DNA of 64,000 nt from Mya arenaria (Eukaryota > Mollusca > Bivalvia > Myida > Myidae), in NCBI RefSeq assembly GCF_026914265.1, contig NC_069124.1:69432402-69496401 (forward strand), read 5' to 3'. The notes beneath the pieces were generated by a model. It saw only the letters and a program-made list of their open reading frames with translations, searched no databases and had not been told where the DNA came from. The first letter of the stretch is position 1. Every line of letters begins with the position of its first letter. Both the position numbers and the translations under genes were made by a program. Of the stretch, positions 34,276 to 47,869 are shown one piece after another.

Positions 34276-37200
34276 CTAGTATCGGTGTGAGGTGAGGTGG
34301 CGGCCGAAGCTGTACGGGATTCTGGCGGACGTATTTCGGTACTTTCCCCAGGCGCCGAACGGAATCACGACGGCGGTAACGTTGTCCTCGGAACCGAACT
34401 GTAGCGCCTGATCGGTGACGAACTCGGCCGCCTCGAGGGGCGTGGAGCAACAAGTAACAATGTCCACCAGCTCCTGGTCGTTCAGGACAAAACTGAGACC
34501 GTCACTCTCAAGCAGCAAGAACGAGTCCTTGTCGTGCTTCAACTGTAAAAATATACAAATGGGTAAATATCAGGGCACTGCATACACGTAATATATTTTA
34601 ACGTCAAATCATATTATGCAAAGAAAACAAAACATTTAAAGCTTTCAGTTGTTAAAGCTGCACTATCACAGATTGAACGTTTTGTCTTGGAACGAGCCAT
34701 TTTTTTTCGAAAATCCATGGAAACCAGTTATATAAGACTGCAGACAAAAAATTAGATCGCTGATTTTTATATTTAAGTTAAAAAAAACGATGTTTTAGGC
34801 ATTTTTCTTTAAGACATAAAATATTATTTTTCGAACGGAAATATGAAAATCTACGATCTGATATTTTGTCAGCAATCTTAAATAATAAAATTATTGGTTT
34901 GCATAAATTTATGCAAACATTTGCTCGTTCCAAGACAAAAAATAAAAAAGTTTAAAAAATGGTATATCTGTGAGAAGGCAGCTTTAACAGGTACATTCAG
35001 ACGATCATACTTAAAGCATCATGTGAACAACAACTATGGTACAATGTAAGAAACAGGTTGATGGTTACAGCTTGTATCATACCGTAACCGAGCAGATGTA
35101 CGGATCAGCTATAACGCCGTAATGTTTCAGCTCAAAGTCGCCGATACTGCGGGTCATGGAGAGGCGTCCGTTAACGTTGGCTACACCAAGGCTATTTTCA
35201 GAAATTGATCCCCCTGCCTTTATTATGCGCTCAATCTCGCCCACGTTTTCCGGTGTGTGGTCCTTGCTGAGACGTATCGCCTCCCCCTCCCGACACAAAA
35301 TCGCCCGAGTGTCACCCACGTGACCAATCACAAGCTCAATGCTGTTTTGCAGCAGGCACACTGTAGCCGTGGTTCCCGTCATCACATCCGCGCCTGGAAA
35401 ACAGAAGTGTGCATTATACAAATAAATCATGCTGGTATTCCCCATTCTCGTCTGTCGTATCACGAGCACAATCTTTTCATACAATATAGCTAACATTAAG
35501 AAAAACCTACGAATATTTTACATTCTAGTTTCATACATATATCTTGGTTGGACGTAGGAAAATGATCATACATGGTTACACCTATGAAGGATATCAACAG
35601 ATTACCTTGGAACGCAAGGTGGCGCGAAAGTAGATTGTTAACGTCGATGAAGCTTTTCCGGAGCACGTCAGCGAGCTTCTCCGTGCGGCCGAGCCAATAC
35701 CGGATGTGATGTTCGATGTTCTCGTGCACGAAGTTGACGGCCGCCGAGCCGCCATGGCCGTCAAAGATTGCAAAGCAAAGCAAGTTTTCGCGGAGTTTCT
35801 TCACAATGAAGCGGTCCTCGTTTTCTTGCCGCCTCCCTTGCAGGCTCGCGGAACCAACATTGTCTGTAAGAAATATTTAACATGTATACATGCATCAAGA
35901 ACGTTTTCCTCGTATGGGAAGGGAAATAACTCAATTAAACTGTAATCAATGAAAAATTAGCATCTTTAGTACATTATCCTTAGTCTAGAGCAACATCGTA
36001 TTTTAATACTAGTTGTTTTGCATATACCTAGGTATGTCTTTAAACCACGCCGCCTGCCTGGTGGTGTAGAGGACATAGCCTAGGTACATGTATATACATT
36101 TTGTTACACCTAGATACTATTATACACATTTTGTTACATCTTGGTAAGATACGGATTTCATTTTCTTAGATAGCATGTTCAACCAATATATGAAGTGTAT
36201 ATGCACATTAATTACACAATTTTTTATACTGCTTAGCTAACACATAACGAAGTGCCATATAATAATTATTGTAATACTTCAAATGTAGTACTAATGTAAC
36301 TATTGAAATGGTGATCGGACTGTGGGCCACAACTTTGGTAAATCTGGTTTTGTACCACATTCAGTAAACAACAAGAAACCAACTCCTGGATTCCTGAGCT
36401 CACTGGAATGTCCTGGTTTCAGGACATTCAATACAAGTGTATTTTGCATAATTGTGCAGGTAAGTCATGATTTGTTTTATACTAGCTTTCATAAAAGATT
36501 GACATAATTTTCCGTTTCAAAGTTATTCAAGTGTTATGTTATTAAATCACCAATTAATTTAGCTCAATAAGCAATGCTGTACAACATAATTGACGATGTG
36601 GAACTATTAATTGTGTTGTTTGTATTTGAAGTTAATAAAATGATTCAATTCTTGGACAAATATGTAAACTACCTTAAATATGAGTATGATTAATTGTATG
36701 CGCCAGTTAAATCATACTAACTATTCTGATGAAACAAACATAACTACAAGCAGTATTGTCGAACATTCATAAATACTATTTGAGAACTTAAGTACCCTTC
36801 ATTTAAACGTATTTAAGAGTTCTGAAATTAACATTTGACATAAATGATTCCTGCACACCAGACCACTTTATTCAGGATTAAAATGGTAGTTATGATGTTT
36901 TATGGATTGATTGCAACAAATCAATATGAGAAATGAAATGATGGGTATATGGTCCGTCCTTACCATGTCAAGTGAGAACATTGGGCTTCACCCAGGGTTT
37001 TAAAAGGGCAGGGTACAAAGGGAGAAATTTGGGATATTGTATCTGAATAGAAATTGAACATAATAAATTTAACAGAAATTGTTTTTAATTGAAGAAATAT
37101 TATTTTTCAAGTGCCAAGCATGTCATGTTTGTATGCATTTATTATCATAAATTGTTAAAAGATTTTAATCAAAACAAAAGAAATATTTCACAGACTTAAG

Positions 37201-38873
37201 CAATTTTATACAGGCCGAAGGGTGCCCATGCTGATCTCCATGAGGGCAGAAGAGTGCTACCAAATAAGGCAGGGTGCAGCACCCTTCTAGGACTCATTAT
37301 TTAAAACCCTAAAGAATATGAATAAAGCAAATGCCAGTTCTATCAAGCTTACCTCTGTATACTACAATAAAACGAGAGAAGAAAGTAATTTCATTTAAAC
37401 ATTAACATAGATCATTCATTGTCATGACTAAAAGAAATTTAAGATTTTTTCTTTATTTATATTTCATTTTAGGATAAGCGTACTTCTTGAAAATCAAATG
37501 CTGTTTACTGGCAGCAAAAAAGAAAACTATTTGTTAAACATGCTCAACTTTTCCCAGGCATAAAGGGCATACATGTAGATATATAATTGAACAATACTAA
37601 AACCATTACTTTCAAAAAAGTCAGTTCACCAACCTATTGGAAGATCTGGTATTAGCTGGCCGCGCTCTATGCTCTTCTCTATACTAACGGGTAGCTCTAT
37701 ACGGTTGTTCCAAGCACCCAGGGTGTCAAAGTTGACACCACGTTGTCGCTCACCCCTGTTTTCAGGATCAGACAAATGGCCAGCAAGGCGACTTGCTTTA
37801 CCTGTAAACATATAGCTTACATTCTTAATAGGAATAACCTCTTGCATAATTTCATGTTGCTTAACATGTATGACTGAAAGCAGTGGTTCAAGTTTAAGAA
37901 CTGCAAAGTTTCGTGAAACATGCATGGAACACTGTAAAATAAGATTACATGCAAAACCTAAGTCCAAAAATTAAGGGGAAAAAATTATATTTAAATGCAA
38001 GATAGAGTTATCTAACTTAATTAATTAAGAAGGTTGGACGATTGGGTGCCTTTTACTTAAATGTGGTAATTTGCAAAACCTTAACCAGAATTTCTAAGTT
38101 GAATAATAACGGGCCATTATCTACATTATAAGAAAAATATTGTTTTTTAACTTGGTTATTCATGTAGGTTATATGGTTGATAACCGTTATAAAGTTTAAA
38201 TGCAATTCATCAAGTAATTACTGAGATATTAACCAACAACGTAAATGTGTTATATGCAAAACCTTAAACAGAATTTCTAAGTTGAATAATAAAGGCCCAT
38301 AACCGGCATTAAAATCAAAATAGGGTTACCCAACTAGGTTTAAGGTTGGATGGTTGGGAACACATAAATACATATTTTAAGTTTCAATGCAATATGTGAT
38401 ATTTTTGCTGAGAAAATGACTCAAAGATGCTTACATGCATAACCTTAACCAAGGTGTGACACTGACGTCAACACAAACACTGAAATTAGGGTGAGTAGTA
38501 TAGTTTTCCTTATTTTTCAAATAGTAGAGCAAAAAATCTGTAATCTCAGATCTTCTTAAAATCATTGAACAAAAATTTAAAAACAAATTTATTTTTGTAA
38601 AAACCTGCTCTTACAAAGATTTGAACTGCAAATTTCTGAAAATAAACAATATGTTGACCACTCAGCAATTTGATCAGTTGATTTATTTAACATTCATGAT
38701 AACAAACAACTTAAAATACCTGTGTGAATTTGTCTAGTTGTCTGTTTCTGCCCTGTAGGTGTTTCTGTCAGGGCTCTTGTAAGGCATCTAGATCTGTTGT
38801 TTGCATGTGAAAGCAGCTGCTTTGTAAGGTGCACCACCGCTCCAGTTTTAGGACACTGAACCACTCCAAACAT
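34276..38873 (-). CDS. PPM1K-like mitochondrial PP2C phosphatase, five exons
   Basis: Exons (minus): 38873-38720, 37801-37634, 35863-35606, 35393-35083 and 34542-34276; all GT-AG, phases match, 385 residues (vertebrate PPM1K is about 370). It is a Mg/Mn-dependent Ser/Thr phosphatase of the PPM family. In vertebrates PPM1K dephosphorylates the branched-chain ketoacid dehydrogenase complex in the mitochondrial matrix. Visible motifs are GAWNNRIE (shared N-terminal motif), RRQENEDRF (118-126), the metal-binding DGHGG (142-146), [37 protein letters not shown] (Asp311) and SEDN (Asp350), then [11 protein letters not shown] near the end. The N-terminal 50 residues are basic and acid-poor, fitting a targeting presequence. 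I chose the ATG at 38873 because TTGTAG near 38914 looks like an acceptor, so the longer in-frame ATG at 38930 may be intronic. Confidence 0.92.
34652..34987. mobile_element. MITE family A, copy in PPM1K intron 4
   Basis: A 336-bp TTAA-bounded palindromic element, starting TTAAAGCTGCACTATCACAG and ending GGCAGCTTTAA. It matches 29138-29505. It sits between the last two exons of the phosphatase and does not touch their splice sites. Confidence 0.85.
36990..37315. mobile_element. Possible MITE in PPM1K intron 2
   Basis: AGGGTTTTAAA near 36996 and its inverse TTTAAAACCCT near 37301 bracket about 310 bp that also holds GGGCAGGGT on the left and AGCACCCTT on the right in inverted order. The inverted ends are short, so the call is tentative. 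Confidence 0.4.
37905..38535. mobile_element. Element D, copy 2 in PPM1K intron 1
   Basis: Shares the ~180-bp units and the right end GGGTGAGTAGTATAG ... CAAATAGTAGAGC with 27125-27920. The left end is missing, starting inside a unit. It lies wholly in the intron between the presequence exon and the second exon. Confidence 0.75.
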
Positions 38874-39662
38874 TAAGCTACAGAACAGACTTCCTGGGTA
38901 GTGGAGAATTAAACCTACAATAAATTCCATGTACTTAAACCTGTGCCGAAAGTATAAATAAAATATAAAACTATATTTACTGGTTCATTGTAAAATGTCC
39001 AGTTCATTAGCAATTGTTCATCATAGACTTGTGAAGTATTTTGCTACTTTTTGCATGTTCTGCTTACTAAGGTAACAATTCTCATGATCATCATTGATGA
39101 ATTTATATTTAATACAATGAAATCATGCAGAGTCTGCATGATAGATTAGTGCATCATGCATATAATTAATACATGGGGAATACTTACTTATCATGCAGAC
39201 TGATCAACACTGCCAATACGTTACAGGGTGTTAAGTTAAAACCCAATTAGTTACGTTTATAGATACAATAAAGCTGCGTGATACTGTAAGTACAGTAGTA
39301 TTTTGAACTGGCAACCCGCCAACAATAATGAATGCAATCTATACAAATATAGGAAGTCGGACGTTTTCAAAAACTTCAAACCTGTAATTAAAGGACAAAT
39401 AAACATACCCATTTACCAAAATTTAAATGAATTGAAACGCACAAACTTACCTGATTTGTTTTATTGCGAAACAAAACAGCATTCGTGATAGGCCGGGTTT
39501 TTTCCTTTCCAATGTTTACTATCAACAAAGGTCAAGGTTAAATTTTGGAGGTGTGATGCAGAGTATGATTCTGATTGGATAAAGTATTTTATTATCGAAT
39601 CGTACTAATCGATGGACTGTTGCATAAGTTTTATTGTTTGATTGTTTTATCTTCAATGAAAT
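38874..39662. other. Upstream of PPM1K
   Basis: Should contain the 5' untranslated region and promoter. A candidate acceptor (TTGTAG) near 38914 suggests a non-coding first exon further right, not located. No other feature supported. Confidence 0.45.
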
Positions 39663-39698
39663 ATGATGATGATGATGAATGATGATGACGATGATAAA

Positions 39699-39781
<83 letters not shown>

Positions 39782-39801
39782 CGACGACGGTGATGAAGGA
39801 A

Positions 39802-39857
<56 letters not shown>

Positions 39858-39902
39858 GACGACGACGGTGATGAAGACAATGATGATGATGGTGATGAAG
39901 TA
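39663..39902. repeat. (GAT)n microsatellite
   Basis: Two long GAT/ATG tracts with short GAC- and GGT-bearing interruptions, including a repeated GACGACGGTGATGAAG. Long poly-Asp, poly-Met and poly-Ser frames over it are artefacts. Confidence 0.98.
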
Positions 39903-42657
39903 GCTAGGGTTATTTCAGTGGAACGCTTAGAAGGGAAGCACAGACCCTCTGACCTAGAAACAGATAGGCTAACCGATTGGCACCTAGGTTAAGGCCGTGC
40001 CCTATTCCATGCTCACGCTGTCCGCTTCCGCTTTCTGCATCCGTCGCCTGCATCCGTATTTTAAAACGTAAACCCTATTCCATGTGCCCGAGAAAAAAAA
40101 GGAAATTGAATTTTTATGTAGAAGTAACACCTGATAAACCTTTTTTTTACTAGTTTTTCACACTTTTTCTGTATATTTTCAAATCAAACCCTCATTGGAT
40201 GGGTTAAATGTAACAGCAGTATGCTTTGCCAATGCACTTAGTTGGTTTCGGTGCAGTTATTGTTTGGACTAAAACTTTGCATTGGCGTTATCACGCTCAT
40301 TTGATGGAAACTTGGTTGACATAAATTGAGGGGTTGTCAGACTTTTCTTCCCCAATACTTTTCAACCCCTTTGCCATTTGTGAAATCACAGCGCCACTCG
40401 TTTTTTGTTTTTCGTTTTGCGCTTTGTAAAACAAAAATCGAAAAACGGTTTTATTGAATCAATTTCTTGTCTTCATTTCCGTGATTAAAATTGAAATCAT
40501 AGAAAAAGAAACCTATGAATTTTGGAATATTCAGTCATAAGAAAAACGAAAACTGATTTGAATGTTCCTTCTTCGTTTTTTACTTTCAATCATAAAAAAC
40601 AACAACGAAAAATGGTATATACAGGATAGATTGTTTTTCGTTTTTCGTTTTACACTTTGTAAAACCAAAAAAAAAAAAGTTATGAATAACTAGTTTCCTT
40701 GTTTTGTTTTCCGTTGTATTAATTAAAAAATGGAAAAGGAAAAAACCACCAATATTGTTTTTCTCTTCAATCATTAGAAAAATGAAAAATGATTTGTATG
40801 TACCTTTTTTTACAATTGAAAGCAAAAAAAAACAACGAAAAACGAAAAGACGGGGAAGAACCAAAGGGAATAGATAATTATAGATGATTTCGAAGAAAAT
40901 CGAATTGTTTTGATTAAAAGAAACTGCCTTACTTTATCCACAACACATACTCAAAACGTCCTCAGCCAGTAACGGGTTTTATCATTAGACGCGGTCTGGA
41001 GGCCGCGTCTATAGGGATGCATGTTTGCAATTGCCAATGGGGAAGTGTATGTACGGATAAATTTTAGTTATGAAAAAAGAAGATTTGTTAATGATATCAA
41101 CTCTAATTCAACTTTACTTAAAATTTGTCGTCAATAACCGTTTTGATGCGTGTAAAACTTCCAAAACGTCATACAAAACGAATAAGCCTAATGTTTAAAA
41201 CAGAAATTAAAAAAAGTTATTCTCTGTGTTTTTGTATTGGCTGGTCGCCGGTCATACGAGTTCGTTATTTTAGAAATTTACTTTCTGTGAAATCAATTTA
41301 TATACACGCTGTGGTAATAAATAAGCATGTGAGAATTTACGGGCATATTGTGAATAATAATTTAAATTATGCATTTGATAACAAATATAAGTGCCTTAAC
41401 ACGACATTAATTGACTATTTTAAATTTAAGTGATATAAAATGGAAGTACAAAGCTTAATTCACACGATTTTACTAACAAATATAAGTCGCAATAACGAAA
41501 TTAACACAATTTAAATTTAACTGATATAAAATGAAAGTTCAAAGCGTAATTCACACGATTTAAAACAAATATTAATAAATAAAAGTAGGCCGAAAAGGAT
41601 TAGGCCGAAATGATATCTCGGCCGATTTGACACGACACCAATAATTCTATCGGTGATAATGCAAGTTACCAGTCTAAATAATTTACGCATGCCGAGACGA
41701 CCGAGTAACTACGATCTAGAAAGTTGATTAAAATTGTTTACTCTTGAATGTGTTTCTGACAATATGACGCATGTCATGCCCGCTTTTTTCAATACTTATA
41801 TTCAATATATATTAAGTGTTAAAACTTATGCATGTTTATCCTTATTCGAATTATGCTGAAAACATATATTCACACTTCAACCTATTCTGACGCGTCTTTG
41901 ATGTCTTGCTTCGAAATTCGTCTTGTATTAACTTTACACAATCAATAAACTTGCGAGATGAAAGCAATGTTCATATATCCTTGTACATAATATAGGTATA
42001 TCAGTTACTGTCACGAAACCATTTAATTGTATTGAACAATTATCAATTTACATTACCTTTTCTAAGATAGTGACACTTATCGGTTACGATTTTGGGCACT
42101 CAAAATATTTTTTTATGCGACTTTTATTTCCTGTGAACAAAATTGCAAAAACGTAAACTCGCATTTGTCACGCCAACATCCCTTCAACGCTTTCATGTTT
42201 ACGACTAAAATCGACTAGTTTCTTATTTTTTCTGTCTTATCGATAAAGAGATGGTTATTTTTATCAAACAAGATTTTACAATCTGTCTAGTCTATTGAAA
42301 TAGAGAAGTATAATAATATTAATATTGAATGCCGGGTTTAACAACATTAAATGTCATTTAAACTCAAATATCAAGTCTAAGTAACAGTTCCAGTACAAAG
42401 CAAAAAAAACATAATCATATCTTTCGTGCCGGCGTCAGCGAAAAGGTAAAACCTTTCGTAATATCATTGATAGTATGGGTTGGTCCTAAATGCAACAAGG
42501 GAAGACACATTTTCCATGGAGCACCATATCTTTATAAAATTAGAAGAAGAAATAGCAGAAGAAAAAAAGATTAACAAAAAGGAAAACAAATGTATCATAA
42601 TACATTGATGAATAAGGTACAACCGTTATTATCTGTGATATAAATATTCCATTAACA
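39903..42657. other. Gene-free stretch with short inverted motifs
   Basis: Between about 40390 and 40860 the words TTTTTCGTTTT and AAAACGAAAAA recur in both orientations around CTTTGTAAAAC, giving several possible hairpins. No terminal repeats or protein were identified. Open frames at 40586-40864 and 41125-41433 look random and AT-driven. Confidence 0.45.
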
Positions 42658-43030
42658 CATAAGATGCACACTTACTCCCAGATAATATTTACCACAATTA
42701 ATAATATTGTTTTAAAATTCCAAAAATGAATAAGTGTCTAAAACAATAGTTCTTATGAAGAATACCGAGTTCAATTTGAAAGAAATGAGCATAAAACACG
42801 ATATTTCTACCTTATGAGACTATAGTAGACCACAGTAAATCTTTTAGCATTCACCAATCATTTAATATTTTTGAGCTCTCTGCTATTAAATACACGGTTA
42901 CTATCTTGTTATCAGTAATTAATATTTTCCATAAATGCATTATTTAGTAAGTAGTTAAAGGTTTATCAGTCAAAATTGATTTTTGTTAAACATGTGTATG
43001 TATTGATTTTGAATAAGAGTGTCACTTTAA
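42658..43030 (+). mobile_element. MITE family B, copy 2
   Basis: Begins AAGATGCACACTTACTCCC and ends AATAAGAGTGTCACTTTAA. It matches 11709-12074 and, inverted, 52462-52847 along its length, for example ATTTCTACCTTATGAGACTA. No coding capacity. Confidence 0.85.
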
Positions 43031-44219
43031 GAAGAAGTTGGAAATGCTGTAAAATCACATAAATAACAAAGCCAGTTGACTAGATAAAACGACAAATGAA
43101 CACATTAACAATACACAATTACTTTGATAATTACCATTAGACTTAAACATATTGTCGAATCCAAAATTGTTATACCCCACGTGACTTGCCCATGTTAATT
43201 TCTGAAATACCAATCATGATCAATTTCATAATATTATACATGACATTCATGTAGGTTATAAAGCTGACTTTTCTGGTCAACATTATTTACAGAACAGAGC
43301 ATTTATTTTACCTATCCATAAACATCTTATCGTCAGATTACACAATTGCAAAATAAACACACATTCACAGGAAATAAATGCATTATGCATTATGATGTGC
43401 TTTTTTAAGTACATGTTTAACACATACAAATCATTTGTGGACAAAACTATGTAAATAGATCGTATAAAATCATGCGCAAATTGTCTTCGTATTGATCACA
43501 AATCATAAATAAAAATATTTAACAGAATCATTTCTTATTCTTAAGGTCTTTAAACAATATATTGCTAGTTTAACAAGTAGTAAGCGATTTATTTCAAGTT
43601 TGCAGGAAAATACACCAAACTAGGGTGTTCAGTGCTGTTTCTTCGTATATAAGTATAAAAAATAGCCGAGGCATGCAGTGCCGAGGCTGTTTATTTGCGC
43701 TGATATAATGGACAGTTTGGGGTGTTTCACTTACTTTAAATATGTTAACAACGAGGTCCCAATGATGGATTTCATGGTGCTTTTGTCAACTTATTGGACA
43801 CCGTCACACACATTGAAAATATGGAAGTCATGTGAATCTCTTAAGAAAATCAAAATAATTTTAAGCTTATATACGTTTAACATATAAATATTTATTCTGG
43901 TTATCATTTAAACAAATCATCTTAAAAAGTAAACTTATACGGATATATAACAAGTGTAAAATGTGTTATCATTGTGCATTTTTCGCTTAATACGGAAACT
44001 TTGTTTTTCTCTCTCTGTTTTCTACTCATTAAGGGAAACACAACAAATATACATTTTACTTTTCCCTAACGGCTGCACAAACTTAAGTTAAATCTTCATT
44101 GGGTATTGAGTTGTTACAACCTAAAAAAAGAATTTTATAAAAATGAATACATTTTAATAACCATTTATTAAATAGAGGATCTCAAATGAGTTTTTATTTT
44201 GTATCAAATTTATTAAACG
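43031..44219. other. Gene-free stretch
   Basis: AT-rich sequence, no exon, RNA gene or mobile element recognised. Confidence 0.4.
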
Positions 44220-44700
44220 AGTTCACTTTAAGACCTGAGTCGCTTTCAGTAGGGCGAATTCGCTTTGTAGCTGTTGGATTACATCATGGATTTTTGTCAT
44301 TTTGATGGATATGCTCAATGAGTTTTATCTCCGTGAATTGGAGCACAAAAATGTTGTAAAATCCAACAGAAAAAGTGAGACTTCATGTGGAATCAGTAAC
44401 TGTGTGAACTTGATCATTGCTGGCGAACTGTGTGCATAGACTGAGCATTGTGCAGGTATTTTCACTGAAGTACAGGATGTTGGATATTTCCTTGTGTTTA
44501 TTTGGATTTATGTGGCTATAGTTGTTTAAAGATGCAATGTTCTTGTGTGCCGATATTTGCATAATCTGGTTCGCAGGAACATTGTTGTCATTCACGATTC
44601 AATTCCTGGACGAGGTATTTTCTGGCGCTGTGATCAGGCGGTCGTTTGTTTGGATTAAGCCCAGACCACTCGTTTCATCGTTGAGCTGAGTTTGTTGAGA
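44220..44700 (-). pseudogene. Crypton-like tyrosine-recombinase relic (C-terminal end)
   Basis: The minus-strand frame 44595-44383 contains NVPANQIMQISAHKNIASLN followed by NYSHI. This resembles the C-terminal catalytic region of Crypton and DUF3504-type tyrosine recombinases, where a (G)HxN/R block is followed by the nucleophilic Tyr. Here Gly is replaced by Ala in SAHKN, and the Tyr of NYSH is kept. Upstream the frame is closed, so only about 70 residues remain. Mollusc genomes carry many such copies, so a dead transposon is more likely than a host gene. Confidence 0.6.
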
Positions 44701-44999
44701 CCGACAGGATTTATTTTGAAACATTGTTTCTGATGTTTGTTTACGTTTTATGACAGCACGTATGAATACATTTATTTGTGATGCGGTAACCTTATTTGGA
44801 TAGTTATTAAAGTAGTTATATATGAAAAATATCGCATGTGGTTATATCACTCCTGCGCCGTAAGTTATGTTATAAACCTTATATTAAAGACAAAGGGTTT
44901 GAAGTTATTTTTCTTCAAAAAAGTGCATAGATTTACACAATTCTGATAGCATTTACCACAATTTTTTTTTGTCAATACACGTCTTGATTCTACAATATG

Positions 45000-46220
45000 C
45001 TAATCACAATATGCAATTTGAAAAAAATCAACCCATGGGCCATCCGGTGGCTAGTTACCTTTAACACTTCAAAAACAGAATCTTTGCATATCTCACGTTG
45101 ACACATCAAACCCAATCATCTGCAAATTTATATGAATAACTCAATCATAAAAGAAGTAAAAAAAAATACAAGCATTTAGGTATCACTCTGTCATCGTCTG
45201 GTACTTGGCACGAACACATTTCCATTATAAAAGAGAAGGCATGGGAACGCATTTATGCAGTACGGATATTTAAGTTCACTGTAGACCGACATTCTCTTAA
45301 AATTATGTACAAACGCTTTGTTCGCCCAATACTTGAGTACGCTGATTCTGCCTAGGGTTATATAACCATCGCACATCAAGACGACCTTGAACGTATTCAG
45401 TTAGAAGCTCGTATAATAACTGGAGCATCATTTGAAAAATAATATCCTGAATCATGTCGGCTTGAGCAATATTTATATGAACAACTACTGAAACGAGTAC
45501 AATAGTCGACAGTTTAAACATTAAACTCCGTTAAATGGCACGGGGTCAAGCCGGTCAACGACAATGACAAAGCTCAAATCGAGACGTTAAATCATAAACT
45601 GTGTCTCAAAACAAAATGCATAATTTGATGACTCCATCCTATCTTTCTAGTGCAATGTCTTTATCAGTTTCAGAAACTATTTCATATAGTCTAAGAAACC
45701 CTTCGCAGTTACAAAACCATTGCAAGTAGCAACACTCGCAATCTTTTTACCCTTAGTAATCAGTAATATCTTTGTGGAATGCGCTTCCGTCATCCACAAG
45801 AGAATCTACATCACAGCAATCATTTCGCTTGGCGTTACATAAAACTGCTCGTGAAGTACTTTCTCAGTAATACCAAGGTTCTAGGGATAAAAAACATCCA
45901 CCATGCTCGCCTTCGAATGCATTGCAGCAATCCTAATTAACATATCTGTTCTAAGAATATCGTAAAAAGTCCCCTGTGTACATTTGGAGCAATAGAAGAC
46001 ACTTCACACCACCTTTTAAATGATGTACAGAAGAAAGACTTAGATAAGCATTCATGCTTACTTCTCAATTCTGTTAATGTGTACTTTAGTTGCTAGTAGA
46101 ACTAATTATTGATATATAATACTTACAAATATTGACGATTATGATTACTTGTGATTATCTGTCTACCTGCTATTATGTATTTTTTTTTAACTTATCATAT
46201 TATTAAAATAAATACTGGTT
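45000..46220 (+). mobile_element. Degraded LINE, 3' part (jockey/CR1-like)
   Basis: Plus-strand conceptual sequence, with stops, runs through the end of a reverse transcriptase: WLVTFNTSKTES near 45045, KHLGITLSSSGTWHEHI at 45170, RPILEYADSA near 45330, DDLERIQLEARIITGAS near 45390, IHHARLR near 45896 and SPLCTFGAIED near 45970. These are typical of the thumb and C-terminal part of CR1/jockey-type non-LTR elements. Several in-frame stops and shifts show it is dead. The 5' part, including endonuclease and catalytic palm, is absent. Confidence 0.75.
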
Positions 46221-47869
46221 AAACCAATCACACTATCCTACTGACTGTCCATTATTAGAATATTGGACGGTCCATTCTTCAAATATTGGTCAGTTAGTAG
46301 AAATAAAGTACGAAACGCAGTCCAATAATCCATATAGAATACAAAAAGAACAATGGGTGGTGTGGCAGCGTACTCTGGATATGATAAGACAAATTGGTAC
46401 TTGTTTTCCAGATCGTTTAGGTTACATATGGTACATAATTTATACTCTCATTTCTTACAATGTAATTACGTCTCCAAACTTCAATATCTACTCTATGGGT
46501 TGATAGTCGTACATTTGCAAGTACCTGTCTGTTTTTAATACTATCAAATGCAATAATCGATTTTGCTTGTGAATATTTGTAAGAAAATATTGAATAATCT
46601 GCATTTACCGTTCGATAAACAGTGGAAACCGACCTATATAGCTCACTGTTTAAGACAATGCATTTAAGAACTTTTCACTCTAAGGATCTATTTACATATT
46701 TCTTGCACTCCAAGAACATGTACCCATATCTTCCAAATCCCCGAACATTCGATCCATAATTTAGATTAGACACAATATATACATTAAACAAACCAAGAAC
46801 TTGAGTAATCGCATCTTTTAACAGAAAGTTAACCATGAATGGAAAGAGCTTGACCAGATAATGTTTCAGCTGCCTAAGCAAAAGAAGCACCATGAGAACC
46901 ATTTGGAACTCATCGGCCACTTTTAACGAAAAAAAACCTCGGATTTATTTGGTCGGTTTACATACTCAGAAATCAGTATGTTTAAGTTTGCTGCAAGTAG
47001 TAAATTAATTTAGCAGTTAATCTTTATGACTTAACTCTTGGGAATCTTTATTATGTTTGCAGTAATATACTTCACTGGCAATCAATTTAAACTTAGATAC
47101 AGTAGATAAATATATACAAGCTGAAACACTACATTTAATTAATGATATAATTAAAAAATACGAACTACTTCAACTGATGTACCGGCATATATCCGAGTTT
47201 TTTTACGAGGAAAATGGCTGAGGAGTTCCGAATGCGTGAGAACTTCTCGGTTGATTGAAAAAGCTATGTATTTTAAGATCAACACTGTTACATTTTAAGT
47301 TATCAGTTTGCGACAGTCTCCCAACTTTTTGGAAAAGAACAGTTTTATTTTTTCGACATTAACTGTAAGTTTCCACCGATCATATAATCATGTAGGCCTT
47401 CTTTCGACACGGATATCAGAGCGAAATCGTATGTGAACAACAGGTGGTAAATGCTTAGTTCATCGATGGTGTTCTTTGCTGAATATGTAAGTCCGTGTCA
47501 AAAGTAGCGAGAAACAAATCAGAGCCCATTAACAACAGATACACATGTAAAAAGGGCACCCAAAGTGGAAAAATCACATTTTAAGTTTTTAACTGAACAA
47601 AAAGCAGTAGTTTCAGAACATTTCAACTATTGGAGTTGCTATGATATAGGAAAATAACGTGAAATTTCTAGAAAAACATATTTATAAAGAAAAGGTCAAA
47701 TGCTGTTTTATTTTGAAAAAAATAAAATATTTAAATGTGCCATGACAAACAAACATTAATCATTGAAAATATCTTTTTACGTTGCCATGGCAACCGAATT
47801 ATAAAACCGATTTTAAAACAGTTCTATTTTAGTATAGAATTGCATTTAATTGTAGAACATTGTCTATGA
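46221..47869. other. Gene-free stretch
   Basis: No supported gene. An imperfect inverted pair around CCATTATTAGAATATTGGAC and its relative ATATTGGTCAGTTAGTA lies at 46240-46300. An open frame at 46675-46920 has no recognisable features. Confidence 0.4.

Noticed and set aside
39653-39992. Poly-Asp, poly-Met and poly-Ser proteins
   Set aside because: Frames of the GAT microsatellite.
40390-40860. A fold-back transposon from TTTTTCG/CGAAAAA words
   Set aside because: The inverted words are short and simple, and no distinct ends could be defined.
46675-46920. 81-codon minus-strand frame with hydrophobic residues
   Set aside because: No membrane-protein pattern or homology recognised; surroundings are non-coding.
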